Source of the DNA: Styela clava | Taxonomy: Eukaryota > Chordata > Ascidiacea > Stolidobranchia > Styelidae | NCBI RefSeq assembly: GCF_964204865.1 | Contig: NC_135250.1 | Location: 27,705,395-27,769,394, forward strand | Direction: 5' to 3' | DNA length: 64,000 nt | Shown here: positions 11,834 through 23,247 of the stretch, one piece after another | Layout: the number at the start of each line of letters is the position of its first letter | Position numbering within the stretch: the first letter of the stretch is position 1 | Notes under the pieces: model-generated | Databases searched by the model: none | The model's input: the letters and a program-made list of their open reading frames with translations, nothing else | Told to the model about the DNA's origin: nothing | Made by a program: the position numbers and the translations under genes

Positions 11834-14800
11834 AGGACTACAACTAATATTTAGATTTGACTTGTCTTATTTGGTGTTCATACTGGCCTGTTATCTGATA
11901 TAATTTTATTTTGAATATTCCAATGTCTAACAGACTCACAGAAAATGGATGTGGTAAAAATTTCAAGACGAATGTGTTGAGAAGGAATGCAACTAATATC
12001 CACTTTTGATTAGTTTTATTGGTCAGAGAGCTATATATCCAATATAATGTCTGAAAGGCTCATGCTGAATGCATGTCATTTCTTTTTCGGGATACCTTAT
12101 TATGTTTGTTTGAGGAAGTCTAACTTTGGTCAAATGTAACGTTACAGAAATATATTTGTGTTAGTGTTCTGCAAGACTCTTATTAAATCCTTCAAAATAG
12201 CAAATTTTGGTTTTTGAAATAATATATAAATATTGTTGTGGTGTAAGTTTAAAAGTATAGTTCTTGGCATGGAACAAATCAGTTTCTGTAGTATAGTTTT
12301 ATTCTTAATCTCCAAACTGCAAAAATCCTCTAATTTAGATTTTAATCAATTGATAATTTTACAAACATGGAATGAGCATCGCTTATTAACCATCTTTGCC
12401 ACACAACAATAGGTCAAATGGCAATTCCTAAGAGTTTTCTAACGTTCCTTGGGGAGAGAAGATTTCATGGTGCAAACTGTGAATATGAGAGCTTTAAAGG
12501 TCTGCCCATGGAGACCATATGTTATTAGATTACAGTGCCAGATATCTCACAAAAACCAGGTCAAATCAGTTCAAATATTTGCAGTCACACCTTTAAATCT
12601 AACACATTTACCTTAGAAATCAAAATCCAAAGCTTTGGGAATTTTCTGGTATTAAAGTGATTTCAATCAAATCCAAATCGAGAACTGTTTCGCACAAATA
12701 TATTACATTCAACAGAAGGCATTTAAACTATTCCAAATACTTGACAAATTATTCTAAAATTGTTTTTTTTGAGTTGATATTAGCACATTATTTTAATTTT
12801 TTCATAGGCTTATCATGCCATTTGCTCCAAACAAGGCCATGTACGATATCTGACATCTACCGAATATGTGGAGAGCTACTATTTATTGAAAGGATCCAAA
12901 GCTATTTGGTTCGGCATTACTTCAATTTTTGACAAAAGTTGGCCAAGCCCAATTTATTTTCTGACCAATCGACCATTATGATTACGCAATATTTATAAAC
13001 TATCCAAACCCCTCAAGGCATAATTTCATAAAGGTCATTGGAGTATTAAGCTTGTAAAACTATTTTAAAAATAAAAGTCACATAAATTTGTTGGACATGT
13101 AGAATATTCAAGTGAGGTTGGATTTGTTGGGACACTCTGTGTTTAATGTCAAAATTATTATTTTGGAATGTATTCAAAACAGTAAAATGTTCAGTTTTGA
13201 ACATCCATGCTACTACATAAAGTCAAATTTAATGATAATATACTTAAATAAAATTCGACTAAATGTTATTTTCTCATATCCATGACTTACATCAGATAGG
13301 GGAGATTTATCAAAATTAGAATGTCATCCGACACCAATCTATAAAGAAACATTAGCAGTTTAAACCTCAAATATGTAAAGCATTGCCGGTACTTAATCTT
13401 GCAAGAAGCCTTTCAAGCAAACAAAACCTAATGAAGCTCATCATTCAAAATCCTTAAAATCAAAGCCTAGCGAATATCGTGGTTGAATCACAATGCAATT
13501 CATCATAAGCAATTGCGAGTCGATTTTGGGTTCAGCTCATTTATAGAGCAGTTATTTTACGCCCATAAAAAGCTCTGAAACTCTTTAATAATATTTGTAT
13601 ATTTAATATTGAAATTTAAATAAATCTTGTCGAAACTGAGCTTTAAAATGACGGAAAGAAATAGGCCTATCCGAAATACTTATTAAGAAATTGAAATAAA
13701 TTTAGATTGTTGAAATATTTAGATTAAAATAGATTCAAATGGGAATTTAAAATTTTAATTTGTGAAAATTATTATTTTAGTGGGGAAATGCATGAATTTT
13801 GAATAGGGCAGTTATATCAATTTGTAAAATCATATGGAGTAAATTTTATGATCTTATGCTTCGAAAGTAATCTAACATCGAAATTCTACAATAGAGTATA
13901 GTATTACCATAATTTAATATGTCACTACAATGTAACAGAACTTATTTACATAAGCAATGTATATCACCACCACACCATATGCTATCAAAATAGAATTCAG
14001 ACATATAGGCTGCCTCTCCTTAACCACAATTGCCAATACCAAGAGAGTTTGAATTTATAAAAACTGATAAGAAACTGATGCCATATGTTGCTTCTAAGAA
14101 ATTGTAAGAGATGACATGATACAAAACCTTCGAAAGCAGGCTAAATTTTAATAACATAGAAATTGTTTAAAAACCAATAAAATCAGGGATAAAATTATCA
14201 AATTAGTAAACCAGGCCTCGAAAAAGCTTACATGTAGAATGTACCAATGTAAATTTTAAATGATTTTTTTTTTATAAATACAAAGACCTTAGTAAGCCCA
14301 TACTCATCAAAAATGAAACCAGAAATATCAGGCTCATAGAAATGCTAGCTGAATTGAATAATGAAATACATTTAAAATAGTTGAATTCACTGTAAGTACT
14401 TGATTTTGAACAATAGTGCATCTCACAGCCAGATAAAACTTGACTTGGAATTTACAAAATAATGAACTATCCAAACATAGCCTACTATGTCCTTTACTAT
14501 GCAATGAGTTGTGAAAATTACTCAGGTATTAAACTTAATCTAAAATAAAACATTAACATATTTCAGACTCAAAAAGACTCTTGGAATGTTCTAAATTAGA
14601 TTATGTTCAACTTCTTCTCATATATCAATATTGCAAATACCAGTACATTTCTTGTCTTCACTTTTAAACAGTTATATATATAGCGGATTAGCTTGGCCTG
14701 AATTGAGTAAATTGACAGATTCTTATAGTATAGCCACCAAGTTCGGGGTACGGTGGTGTGCTTAGGTTCAAAATAATTTGATTTTAAATTAAAATGCCCA

Positions 14801-15437
14801 TAAGAAAAAATCACAACATTGGAAAGTGCTTACCGTATGTGAAGTACCAGTATCTAAATGAATATCAAAAGCTTGCAACGAAAATAATAAACAAATAACT
14901 TGAAATATACCTATAATATGATTTCATTATATCTCATATAATTATGGTAAAAAATCATGGTATTATGTATGACTCAGTGGGAAGCCTATAGTAATGAGAT
15001 GAACTCAAATTCCTTCCGGGAAGAAAATGTATCTAATGTATCGTACAAAGAAAATTACAAAGCTCATGACAAATAGAAAGATCTTTTCATTCCAATAGTG
15101 TTAATAAAATGGACTGAATGTGAAATATTTCCAGTATTGGATGAGTCACCTATTTACAGTTTGAACAACTGTTTTAAAATTTCATGAAGTCTTATTTGCG
15201 GCGATGGTCTAGCGCTGAAACGACAACTGCGATGATCTAATGCAATTTAATAAATAAATAATGTGTTTGACAATTCTAAGGGTTGGGTTTCTTTGTCCGT
15301 TGGATTGTTGTAATTTAGATTGATTTCACAAGGCCCAATGAATGAGATGCTGAAAGAGAACTATATTGCTGCAGTAAAATCAAAACAGCTTGTCACATTT
15401 TTCCGAAATTAGAACCAAAGTATTAAAAAAGTGCTAT

Positions 15438-15443
15438 TTTATT
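15438..15443 (-). terminator. Candidate polyadenylation signal of the CAS gene
   Basis: AATAAA on the minus strand about 665 nt beyond the CAS stop codon. It is the first canonical hexamer I saw downstream. An inverted-repeat-like fragment lies between it and the stop (15852-16063). Confidence 0.35.
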
Positions 15444-16107
15444 AAAATGTTGAAATGTAACATACGTAAGCTGATTTAGTTGTATTGATATTGAATGAAC
15501 CATAAAAGGAATTGAATTAATTTTAATACCTATTTGTAGACATGATGTGACTCTAAAAAATGTTATTTCATTGCTTTCCTCAACTAGGGAGAATATAGAC
15601 ACGACAGAAAAAAACCATGCACCGAATGTAAATTGACAAAAATATTCTTGATAAATCATTCAATTATGTTTGAAATAAAAAATATAAAACTGAAATGAAG
15701 GTTTTAAATTAGCACCACATGTTCCATAAAAATAAGACAAGTGATAGGTGCTAGACTTGTTGCGCAACGGTTTTGAGAATGGCACATATTTGACCTTGAT
15801 TTACGGTAAGTCAAGTATAGGTATGCTACCAAGGGAAACGTACTCACATGACAGCTGTGAAGTCGGGGTTATACATTCAAATTAAATGACAAGTCGAAAT
15901 TTCCCGGAGTTGGATATTTAGAAAGCATCAAGTTTACTAAGATGTCTCAATGCAAGTCTATTACGGTAATTGAAGTACCTTGCATATGCGATAGTTTGAT
16001 ATCAAAATTTGATTTTTTGAGCCGAAGTTGGAGTCAAGATTTTACAATCGCGAGTCCACAGCACTGATTTATACATAAAAAGTTTTAATTGCCACAATGA
16101 TTTTTGC

Positions 16108-18519
16108 TCACCTTACAGAACACTGACTGAGTAAAATTCTAAATTGATGTGCTGATGCAGAAATGTCTGTGACTCTGTCAATCATTTCCTGCACTGCATT
16201 TACAGAAGGCCATTGCTGGGCTGCATTTTTAGTTGCCGCAACAGTTCGTTTTAATGAAGTACATATTTCTGTGCAATGTCCTTTAACTATATCTTGCATT
16301 TGTTGATGGTGTAACCGTCGATATAAAGTATCTCCAAAAAAGACAAGTTCGTGGGCGCAAAGAATAACTTGCTTGCTAAGTGCGACAAATGTTTTCGGCG
16401 GGTCGTTATTATCCAAACACGAGTAAAATCCTTTTATTGCTGATACAAGGCTTTCAACAAGAATTGGTAAATCTTCAACCATGTCTTGGAGAGTAAATTG
16501 GTCATTAGTTATTGAGTTATTCTCGTTTGTTTTACCGTTGATAATCTTGGGGACGCCATGTTGTTTATTACTCATTTCCAAAACTTGTAACACTTCGATA
16601 TGTCGCGTTTTCACCTTTATTGAAACCTCGTTGATCACGCTTGAATTGCTGTTATTGAATGTACCATCTTGTATGGCTTGACCCTGGTCGTCCAATGCAA
16701 CATAATCATAATCCTCAAGCCAGGAGTCTTCATCTGGTCTTGTGATAATAGTAGTGGGAGACCGTAGCTTTTGGGGAGGTAGATCTGGTAAAGGCCTTGT
16801 TTGAATAATCTGTTGTGCTTTGTAATTCTCAAAAGCAGTTGGAGGCCGTGTCTCCACTTTCTTGAAAAGGTATTGCGAGTGTGTGTGAATGAACGCAGCT
16901 ATCTGGCGAGCATCGTCTGACACAGCACGGGATGTCATAACGAAGCTATCAATCTCATCAGGGACCCCGAAGTCTGGATCATTTGATACTACTTTACCAA
17001 GACTCCAATATGCTTGATCTAATGCAGTAAACGCTTGCTGTAACATTAAATTATCTTCTTCCAGAGGTTGCAAAAGTTTATGCATCCCTGTTATAAGAGC
17101 TCGGGGTAAAGTTACAGATAGACCTCGCTGCTGGGCTGCATTAGCATTAGCCATTGCTCCTCTTGCGAATTCAACATATTGCCCAACTGCTGATAGAACG
17201 ACCTCGAAAACTCCTTTTATCACACCAATTTTGCCAGAAATGTTTTCTTTTAACCTCCAGCCTTCATAGACGTGGGTTAACAGCACCGAAACACTGTCTT
17301 CCAGAGACTGTTTCAATTTTATAAGTTGGTCAATGGCTGATGATAACTCCAGATTCAACTCCGTATAGTTGGCGTTCGCTGCAATAATACTAGAAAGAGA
17401 ATCACTTGATGAAGTTGATTTACGATCATTTTTATATTCCGCTGAACCGACAAGAGATAGACGTTTGATGACGAGATCTAGTGACTCGTTTTCAGTCTGT
17501 TGTGAAGTTGATAACGGTTCTCGTGTGATTCGTGGCGGCACATCGTAAACATAGTCTTCAGATTCTTGTTTCAACAAGCTACGATTTCCAGGATGAAATT
17601 TTGAGTTTGTGCTAACGCTGCTCAAATTCAAACTCCCATCTGTGACATCACCAGCTGAACGATTAGATGATGGGACATCGTAAATTAAATCCGGTGAATC
17701 AAGACGATCGGAGCTAACCACTTTCGATGAAGGAGTTGAAGCTTGATACATTGGAATCAAACCGCTATCGACCGTATCTTGGCCAAACGGACGTGACGGA
17801 GGAATATCATATTCTTCTTCGTCTTCCTCTTGTTGTACGAGCATTGCACTGACATCTAGTGGTTCAGGCCCTGACATTTTATTAGACACGGGTACGTCGT
17901 ATACTTCCTCGGGCTCTAAAGACCGATTTGGTGGCACATCATAAATTTCCGATGGATCATACTCACTGGTTATGTTGCTTATATTCGCAGGAGCGATTAG
18001 ATTAGAAGGAACATCATAGACTTCTTGTTCAATTGTAACCGTCCGATGTTGAGGTGAAGACGTTAGTAAATTTTCATTGCTCAATTGAATGTTTGATGTA
18101 TGCAATGTAGCATGAACTGGTGGGACATCATATACCTCATCAGGGTCAAGATCGAGTTCCGGTCGTGACCCGAAATGCCTCGAAACCGGGACATCATAAA
18201 CATCATTAGGGTCATTATTATTGTTATTCTGATTATAATACTGGTGAGTTGGGATATCGTATTCTTCATCTTCCACATTTATCAAAGGTTTTTCCAAAAC
18301 AGTTTGTTGCGAAATACCTTGCATTAAGGGCATCAAGCGTAAGCGATTCCCCGGTGCAATGCCTTTCCGGCCATTCAAAGAACAAAGCCACCATCCATCA
18401 ATTCCTGCAGTATTTTGCTCGATAACTGTAACAATATCTCCGCGATGGAAATTAAGTTCATCCTCTGTCTCTGCCAAATTATCATACAATGCTTTTGCAA
18501 GAATGTTGCCAGCAGTCAT
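16108..18519 (-). CDS. BCAR1: CAS-family SH3 docking protein (p130Cas/BCAR1/NEDD9-like), single exon
   Basis: Cytoplasmic scaffold of focal adhesions that in this family links integrin, FAK and Src signalling to Crk. The 803-aa frame shows the whole family layout: SH3 domain at about residues 5-64 (ALYDNLAETEDELNF, DGWWLCSLNGRKG); a substrate region with nine Crk-type YxxP motifs (YDVP or YDIP at Y87, 108, 130, 168, 193, 207, 237, 280, 325); a helical serine-rich bundle at about 386-553; the bipartite Src site RPLPDLPP (575-582) plus YDYV (604-607); and a C-terminal FAT-like domain at about 674-799. Start: ATG at 18519; a longer reading from TTG at 18531 is less likely because a TAA lies just upstream, and MTAGNILAKALYDN matches the family start. 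The frame has no intron, which is unusual for vertebrate members and allows an old retrocopy, but it is intact. A minus-strand AATAAA lies at 15438-15443. A one-to-one CAS gene (invertebrates usually have one) is more likely than a specific BCAR1 or NEDD9 orthologue. Confidence 0.96.
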   Translation of the reverse strand: MTAGNILAKALYDNLAETEDELNFHRGDIVTVIEQNTAGIDGWWLCSLNGRKGIAPGNRLRLMPLMQGISQQTVLEKPLINVEDEEYDIPTHQYYNQNNNNNDPNDVYDVPVSRHFGSRPELDLDPDEVYDVPPVHATLHTSNIQLSNENLLTSSPQHRTVTIEQEVYDVPSNLIAPANISNITSEYDPSEIYDVPPNRSLEPEEVYDVPVSNKMSGPEPLDVSAMLVQQEEDEEEYDIPPSRPFGQDTVDSGLIPMYQASTPSSKVVSSDRLDSPDLIYDVPSSNRSAGDVTDGSLNLSSVSTNSKFHPGNRSLLKQESEDYVYDVPPRITREPLSTSQQTENESLDLVIKRLSLVGSAEYKNDRKSTSSSDSLSSIIAANANYTELNLELSSAIDQLIKLKQSLEDSVSVLLTHVYEGWRLKENISGKIGVIKGVFEVVLSAVGQYVEFARGAMANANAAQQRGLSVTLPRALITGMHKLLQPLEEDNLMLQQAFTALDQAYWSLGKVVSNDPDFGVPDEIDSFVMTSRAVSDDARQIAAFIHTHSQYLFKKVETRPPTAFENYKAQQIIQTRPLPDLPPQKLRSPTTIITRPDEDSWLEDYDYVALDDQGQAIQDGTFNNSNSSVINEVSIKVKTRHIEVLQVLEMSNKQHGVPKIINGKTNENNSITNDQFTLQDMVEDLPILVESLVSAIKGFYSCLDNNDPPKTFVALSKQVILCAHELVFFGDTLYRRLHHQQMQDIVKGHCTEICTSLKRTVAATKNAAQQWPSVNAVQEMIDRVTDISASAHQFRILLSQCSVR

Positions 18520-18885
18520 TTTGCAATTCAAATTTTAAAATGGATAGGATATTAAAACCTATATAATTTACATTTTAGCCAAACTATACAGAAAAAATAA
18601 GTTTTGAATCAAGTGTAAACATTTTTTTCTTAGTCCTGTAGACAGGAGTCAAAAATACGGTAACGAAGAGGACAATGAAACACAGCGGTTTTTATTGGTC
18701 TATGTTCAGTTTAAAATATGTTTGCCATCCGTAATTTTGAACTAGAATTTAGCATAGACAGTAAGCCACAGTTCTCTGATTCCAAGATGTCCCGGCATTT
18801 AGTTTACTAAAACAATCACGGAGAAACAATCATCTCAGGAGATACCGTACCGGTACATGACTTGTGTCGTACCAGTAACATAAGG

Positions 18886-19972
18886 GGGTGGAGGCTAACT
18901 CGCCATGAGGGCTAACTCGCCATGGACCACTCGCCATGCGACGGCGGTTAACGGGTTAGCCTGCAACTGTGTGGAGGCTCTTCTTGTAATGGGAGATGGA
19001 AAGGTGGCTGTTTATACTAACAACTTCAATAGTAAGGATAAATATATTAAATTAAATGTGTTTGGTTACAATACCTACTGTGCAAATGGTAACAAAGTGA
19101 CAAGAAAACGTGCTTATATGTCGGAAGGCATACCGGTACCGTACGGTACTCGACGCGCAAAGGATGTCTCAACTTATCATTTTCATCTAAGCATGCTAAA
19201 TATATCATCATATTAATTGATTGTATGAGCTCTGAATAACCAACAACGCTAAATATATCAAAAGTTCTATTTTGCTACCGGCAGTCTCATTTTATTCTAA
19301 CAGCCGTTGATTGCGAGCAGAGAGGGAGAGAGAGAGCTAACTCGCCATGTCTATTTTCTTTATAATTGACGATCGACATCGCGAGTTCGAGAGAGAGAGA
19401 GGGCTAACTCGCCATGTCTTTATTCTTTATAATTGACGATCGACATCGCGAGTTCGAGAGGGCTAACTCGCCATGTCTTTATTCTTTATAATTGACCATC
19501 GACATCGCCATTTCGAGAGAGAGAGAGAGAGCTAACTCGCCATGTCTTTATTCTTTATAATTGACGATCGACATCGCGAGTTCGAGAGAGAGGGCTAACT
19601 CGCCATGTCTTTATTCTTTATAATTGACCATCGACATCGCCATTTCGAGAGAGAGAGAGAGAGGGCTAACTCGCCATGTCTTTATTCTTTATAATTGACG
19701 ATCGACATCGCGAGTTCGAGAGAGGGCTAACTCGCCATGTCTTTATTCTTTATAATTGACCATTGTTACCATTTGCACAGTAGGTATTGTAACCAAACAC
19801 ATTTAATTTAATATATTTATCCTTACTATTGAAGTTGTTAGTATAAACAGCCACCTTTCCATCTCCCATTACAAGAAGAGCCTCCGCACAGTTGCAGGCT
19901 AACCCGTTAACCGCCGTCGCATGGCGAGTGGTCCATGGCGAGTTAGCCCTCATGGCGAGTTAGCCGTCAGCC
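18886..19972. mobile_element. Foldback DNA transposon with internal minisatellite
   Basis: Flanked by direct 8-bp repeats ACATAAGG (18878-18885 and 19973-19980), as produced by hAT-type transposases. Arms 18893-19095 and 19763-19965 are 203-bp inverted repeats that differ at one base (GTGTGG against GTGCGG). The outer termini GGGTGGAGGCTAACTCGCC and GGCTGACGGCTAACTCGCC (read inward) are a degenerate inverted pair. The interior is a spacer (19096-19318) and a minisatellite (19319-19762). Each arm has an open frame of over 60 codons by symmetry; it has no recognisable motif. No transposase. Confidence 0.85.
19319..19762. repeat. Alternating minisatellite inside the foldback element
   Basis: Seven units of about 59-69 bp, each a (GA)n run, then GCTAACTCGCCATGTCT, TTTATAATTGAC and a variable end. 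Two variants differ at the end: type 1 GATCGACATCGCGAGTTC, type 2 CATCGACATCGCCATTTC. Order: 1-1-2-1-2-1-2, the last truncated at the right arm. The GCTAACTCGCCATG core also begins each arm. Confidence 0.9.
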
Positions 19973-19980
19973 ACATAAGG

Positions 19981-22900
19981 TACCGTACCGGTACTGGTGG
20001 TGAGCGTATTCCTGACACCTAGCACAGTCAGACAGTAGCATGATCCGCCACACCCTGATACTGCTGAGCTTGTACCGTACCGTAAATTATCTCCGACTCA
20101 ATAGCCCTGGTTTGGAGGGAATATTCATTTTCACGAGGAGGAAGTCTTTACTATATAATCAAACTGTTCACAATCTTTCCACTACTTCCTTTTTTCTCTG
20201 GGCAGCTAGGAGGAAGAAGATGAAAAGCCAAATTGACAGCCACCGCCCACCAGACCGGTACCGGTACCGTCAGACCGTACTGGCAGTCTATAAAGAAAAA
20301 GTATAAGAACCGATCGGCTGATAGACTAGTGCAGTAAAACAGACAACTAATTCACTTTCTACGGCATTTACATTACGGTACATACTTATATTCAGGCTAC
20401 CGGTGTCTACTAACAGACTAACACACCAAAGGCGTGAATCTGTCCTAGACTGCTAAAAAGTGCACGAAAGTAGGAGGAAAAGCAGGCGGCCAGCGTTACT
20501 GAAATCAGCGTACAAAATCAGACTTTTAAGACTGCTCTTTAGCGAAGCCTAACGGCGACTACCTTTAATTCACTCTGGGAAAGAGAGGTCAAATCTTGTG
20601 ACGGGTACGGTAACTTTTATTTACAAGGATGTTATTTTTTCTATGGCATAAATATCGCACTCAAGATTAACAACATGTTCAATTTTGGTTTTACTACAAA
20701 GACTTTCAACCAAGTAGCACTACTCAGTAAACCTCGGTGACAGCAATCTAAGTTTGGTCCACACAATCTGTGAACCATTCTAGTAAAGTGTTGTTGCTAA
20801 CCAAAAAAATGTTGCTTAGCGCTTCAACCTTTCAAACTTTTTATATATGATAAAAAGTGTTTATAACTGTGAAAAAACTATTGCAACTAGAAAATGTAAA
20901 TTGTCGAACCACTTAAAGAGGTGGCAAGTTATCATAAACTCATATTTTTAAGTGCAATTGGATTTATGTGTTATCGTGTGTGAAAAAGTGATGTTTTTAT
21001 TAAAAAAAAACTCAAACTATATATAGAGTATACTACAATTCAGCTACTGAACAGTGTTAGCATACAACATTAAAATTGTGGAGAAGTGGAAATGAATGAT
21101 TTACTTATTTGGCACGGTTGACAATTACCGACTTTCATACGACTCATCAGGGCATGACGACTGCTGCCAGGACCACTTTTTGGGGGGATGCTGCGATTTT
21201 GCAGTGTATTCTCATGTGGTTGGGCGGTAGATGATCCAAGAGATGCTGTACTAGAGATGCTGTAGGTTTTTTGTAATATGTCAGTGTTTTAAGGTACACG
21301 ATAGACTAGTTTGACACGATATCCGTCCTCTGACGATACTGCAGTACCGGTATGAGTGCACCACTAGCAGGTACGGTACCGGTACTCAACCCAAACGACA
21401 AATAGACCGTGGTACTGTGCATGCAACTTAACATAAGTTAAGTAAGTATTAGATTTATAATAATAAAAAGACTGTTGAAGCAACATTTACGCACAGCGAA
21501 CTTTTCGAAGCAGGTACAATGGTTGAGACTACGGGAAATCCCGGGATTTGGACTGTTTTTTTCAATCCGCATTCCGCAATCATTTCCAAAAAATCCCGGG
21601 ATTATAAGATTTTGTTATCCACATATAGATATTCTCACAAATGGTTGGGTATACCATTTTATTTAATACTTATTTTGAAAAATAACCATTCACGCTTACA
21701 GTTTGAGTGGAAGTGGAATTATTGTGCGAAATTTTTCGCAAATTGTACAAAGAAATTATTATTTGACTAGTAGAATTGCCATTATTGCCGACTTATTTAA
21801 TCATAATTTGAACTCAAAATAGCATTCAGTATTCACGCAATGACTTTGCTGGGCTTTTATTCTTTATTTAATACGTAAATAAAGCAATCACACTTTAGAA
21901 AAGTAAAATCAAAAAGGTGAACTATCGTCTTCATAAATATCCGCATTCCGCCGTCAGAAATGATAATATATTTAGCTTAAAATTGGGAAGGTTAATTTAC
22001 AAACGATGACAAGAAAGATCAAAGGCGACTCAGAAGTTAAAAATCGGAATAAAACCCCCAATTCAACCCGATTTTCGACAATTATTCGATTTCGACAAAT
22101 TATTCGATTCAATGAAAATATACTATTTTGACCACCCTTGTGATCTGTAATCATGCCAGTAATCTGGCGAAACGCGAGGTAATCCAAACACTGATGCAAT
22201 GAAACTTAATAAAACCTTCATAAATGTAGTAAATTGCACTACTTCACGAAAGCGTGGTGGAATGGACAATTATTTCATATATCGAACACAAAAATGGTTA
22301 TCTTTTTCGGATAGTTTTTGCGGTCTGTAAAGTCGAAAAAGCGTTTCGACATAGTAAATGATATGATCTTTGCCATCAAATTATGCTTGGGCCTTGCACA
22401 CGAAATTCATAACGTGAAATGATACGTATAGCTGTGAAAATTGTTTATAACAACTTTAAACCTATTTAGTATTTTAAGGCTTTAAGCGATAATAATTAAT
22501 TGTTGTAATGAAATACAGTTTGTTTGCCACTTTCATTTCTCTCGCGACTGCCGACAATAACACGAAAATAATTTTGGCAATGGGAGAAACATTGAATTGT
22601 AACAAAAATGAATTAGGTTGTGAAAAAGTGAGAACACATGCGATAATAATAAGGGCGTAACGTTGAAGGGCGTGCAAAACCGAAGCGCGTGGTTAGCGGT
22701 GCGTTAGAAGAGACCGTATTATAAGTACGGCCGCGCAACTTTTACAATAATGTGAGGTGCTCCGAAGACGCTCTCGTTTACATTAATGTAAGAAAACAGT
22801 TCTAATATCGGTAACTATTAACCATTTTTCGCGTTCGACTATCGCACTCTTAATGGCTAGTAAATATTCGAGTTTTGTGATAGGTGTGCCGCTAATGTTC

Positions 22901-23006
22901 AAAGAGCTAAATAGTGTGCCACGATAAGAAAAAAGGGTTGGGAACTGTCCTAGATGCTCTAATACTTCTGCTTCGATATTACATGAAATAAATACCGGTA
23001 CGTGAT
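19981..23006. other. Intergenic stretch with GTACCGGTAC words
   Basis: Contains repeated self-complementary GGTACCGGTACC-type words (20255-20275, 21360-21385) that also flank the foldback element (18846, 19130, 19981). Open frames at 20040, 21475 and 22474 lack support. Confidence 0.5.
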
Positions 23007-23012
23007 TTTATT
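23007..23012 (-). terminator. Candidate polyadenylation signal of precursor copy A
   Basis: AATAAA on the minus strand about 236 nt after the copy A stop codon. Confidence 0.45.
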
Positions 23013-23247
23013 GTCATGCAAGTTGTTTAAATTTTGATTGCGGTAATTGCCAACATTGTCTCCGAAATGAAGATTTCCATCATAAAATTACGACGTAGAA
23101 GAATACGTCACAGATATACCATTTTGAACACTTACAATTCAAACACACAGAAAAACTGACAAAGTAAAACACCACCGATTTTGTGGATGTAGGATATATT
23201 TGTACCAATTCAAGCATTTAAAAGAGGCACAAGTAAAACATCTACTT

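Larger units (their letters stand above)
10641..15437. other. Gene-free AT-rich stretch
   Basis: Two copies of the 200-bp dispersed repeat, otherwise no coding signal that I can support. Could contain untranslated or regulatory sequence of the CAS gene. Confidence 0.5.

Noticed and set aside
16098-16112. Splice-donor-like AG|GTGAGC at the CAS stop codon
   Set aside because: The protein already ends where CAS family proteins end (after the QFR-type final helix), so the donor match is probably chance.
18520-18531. Upstream TTG start for the CAS protein
   Set aside because: It adds only four residues, is a non-ATG codon, and a TAA stop lies immediately before it; the ATG at 18519 fits the family N-terminus.
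18905-19216. Open frame in the left foldback arm as a gene
   Set aside because: It is explained by the repeat; the right arm mirrors it and no recognisable domain is present.
22474-22677. Minus-strand frame with a signal-peptide-like start
   Set aside because: The frame opens with TTG and has no ATG before the hydrophobic stretch; no partner exon found.
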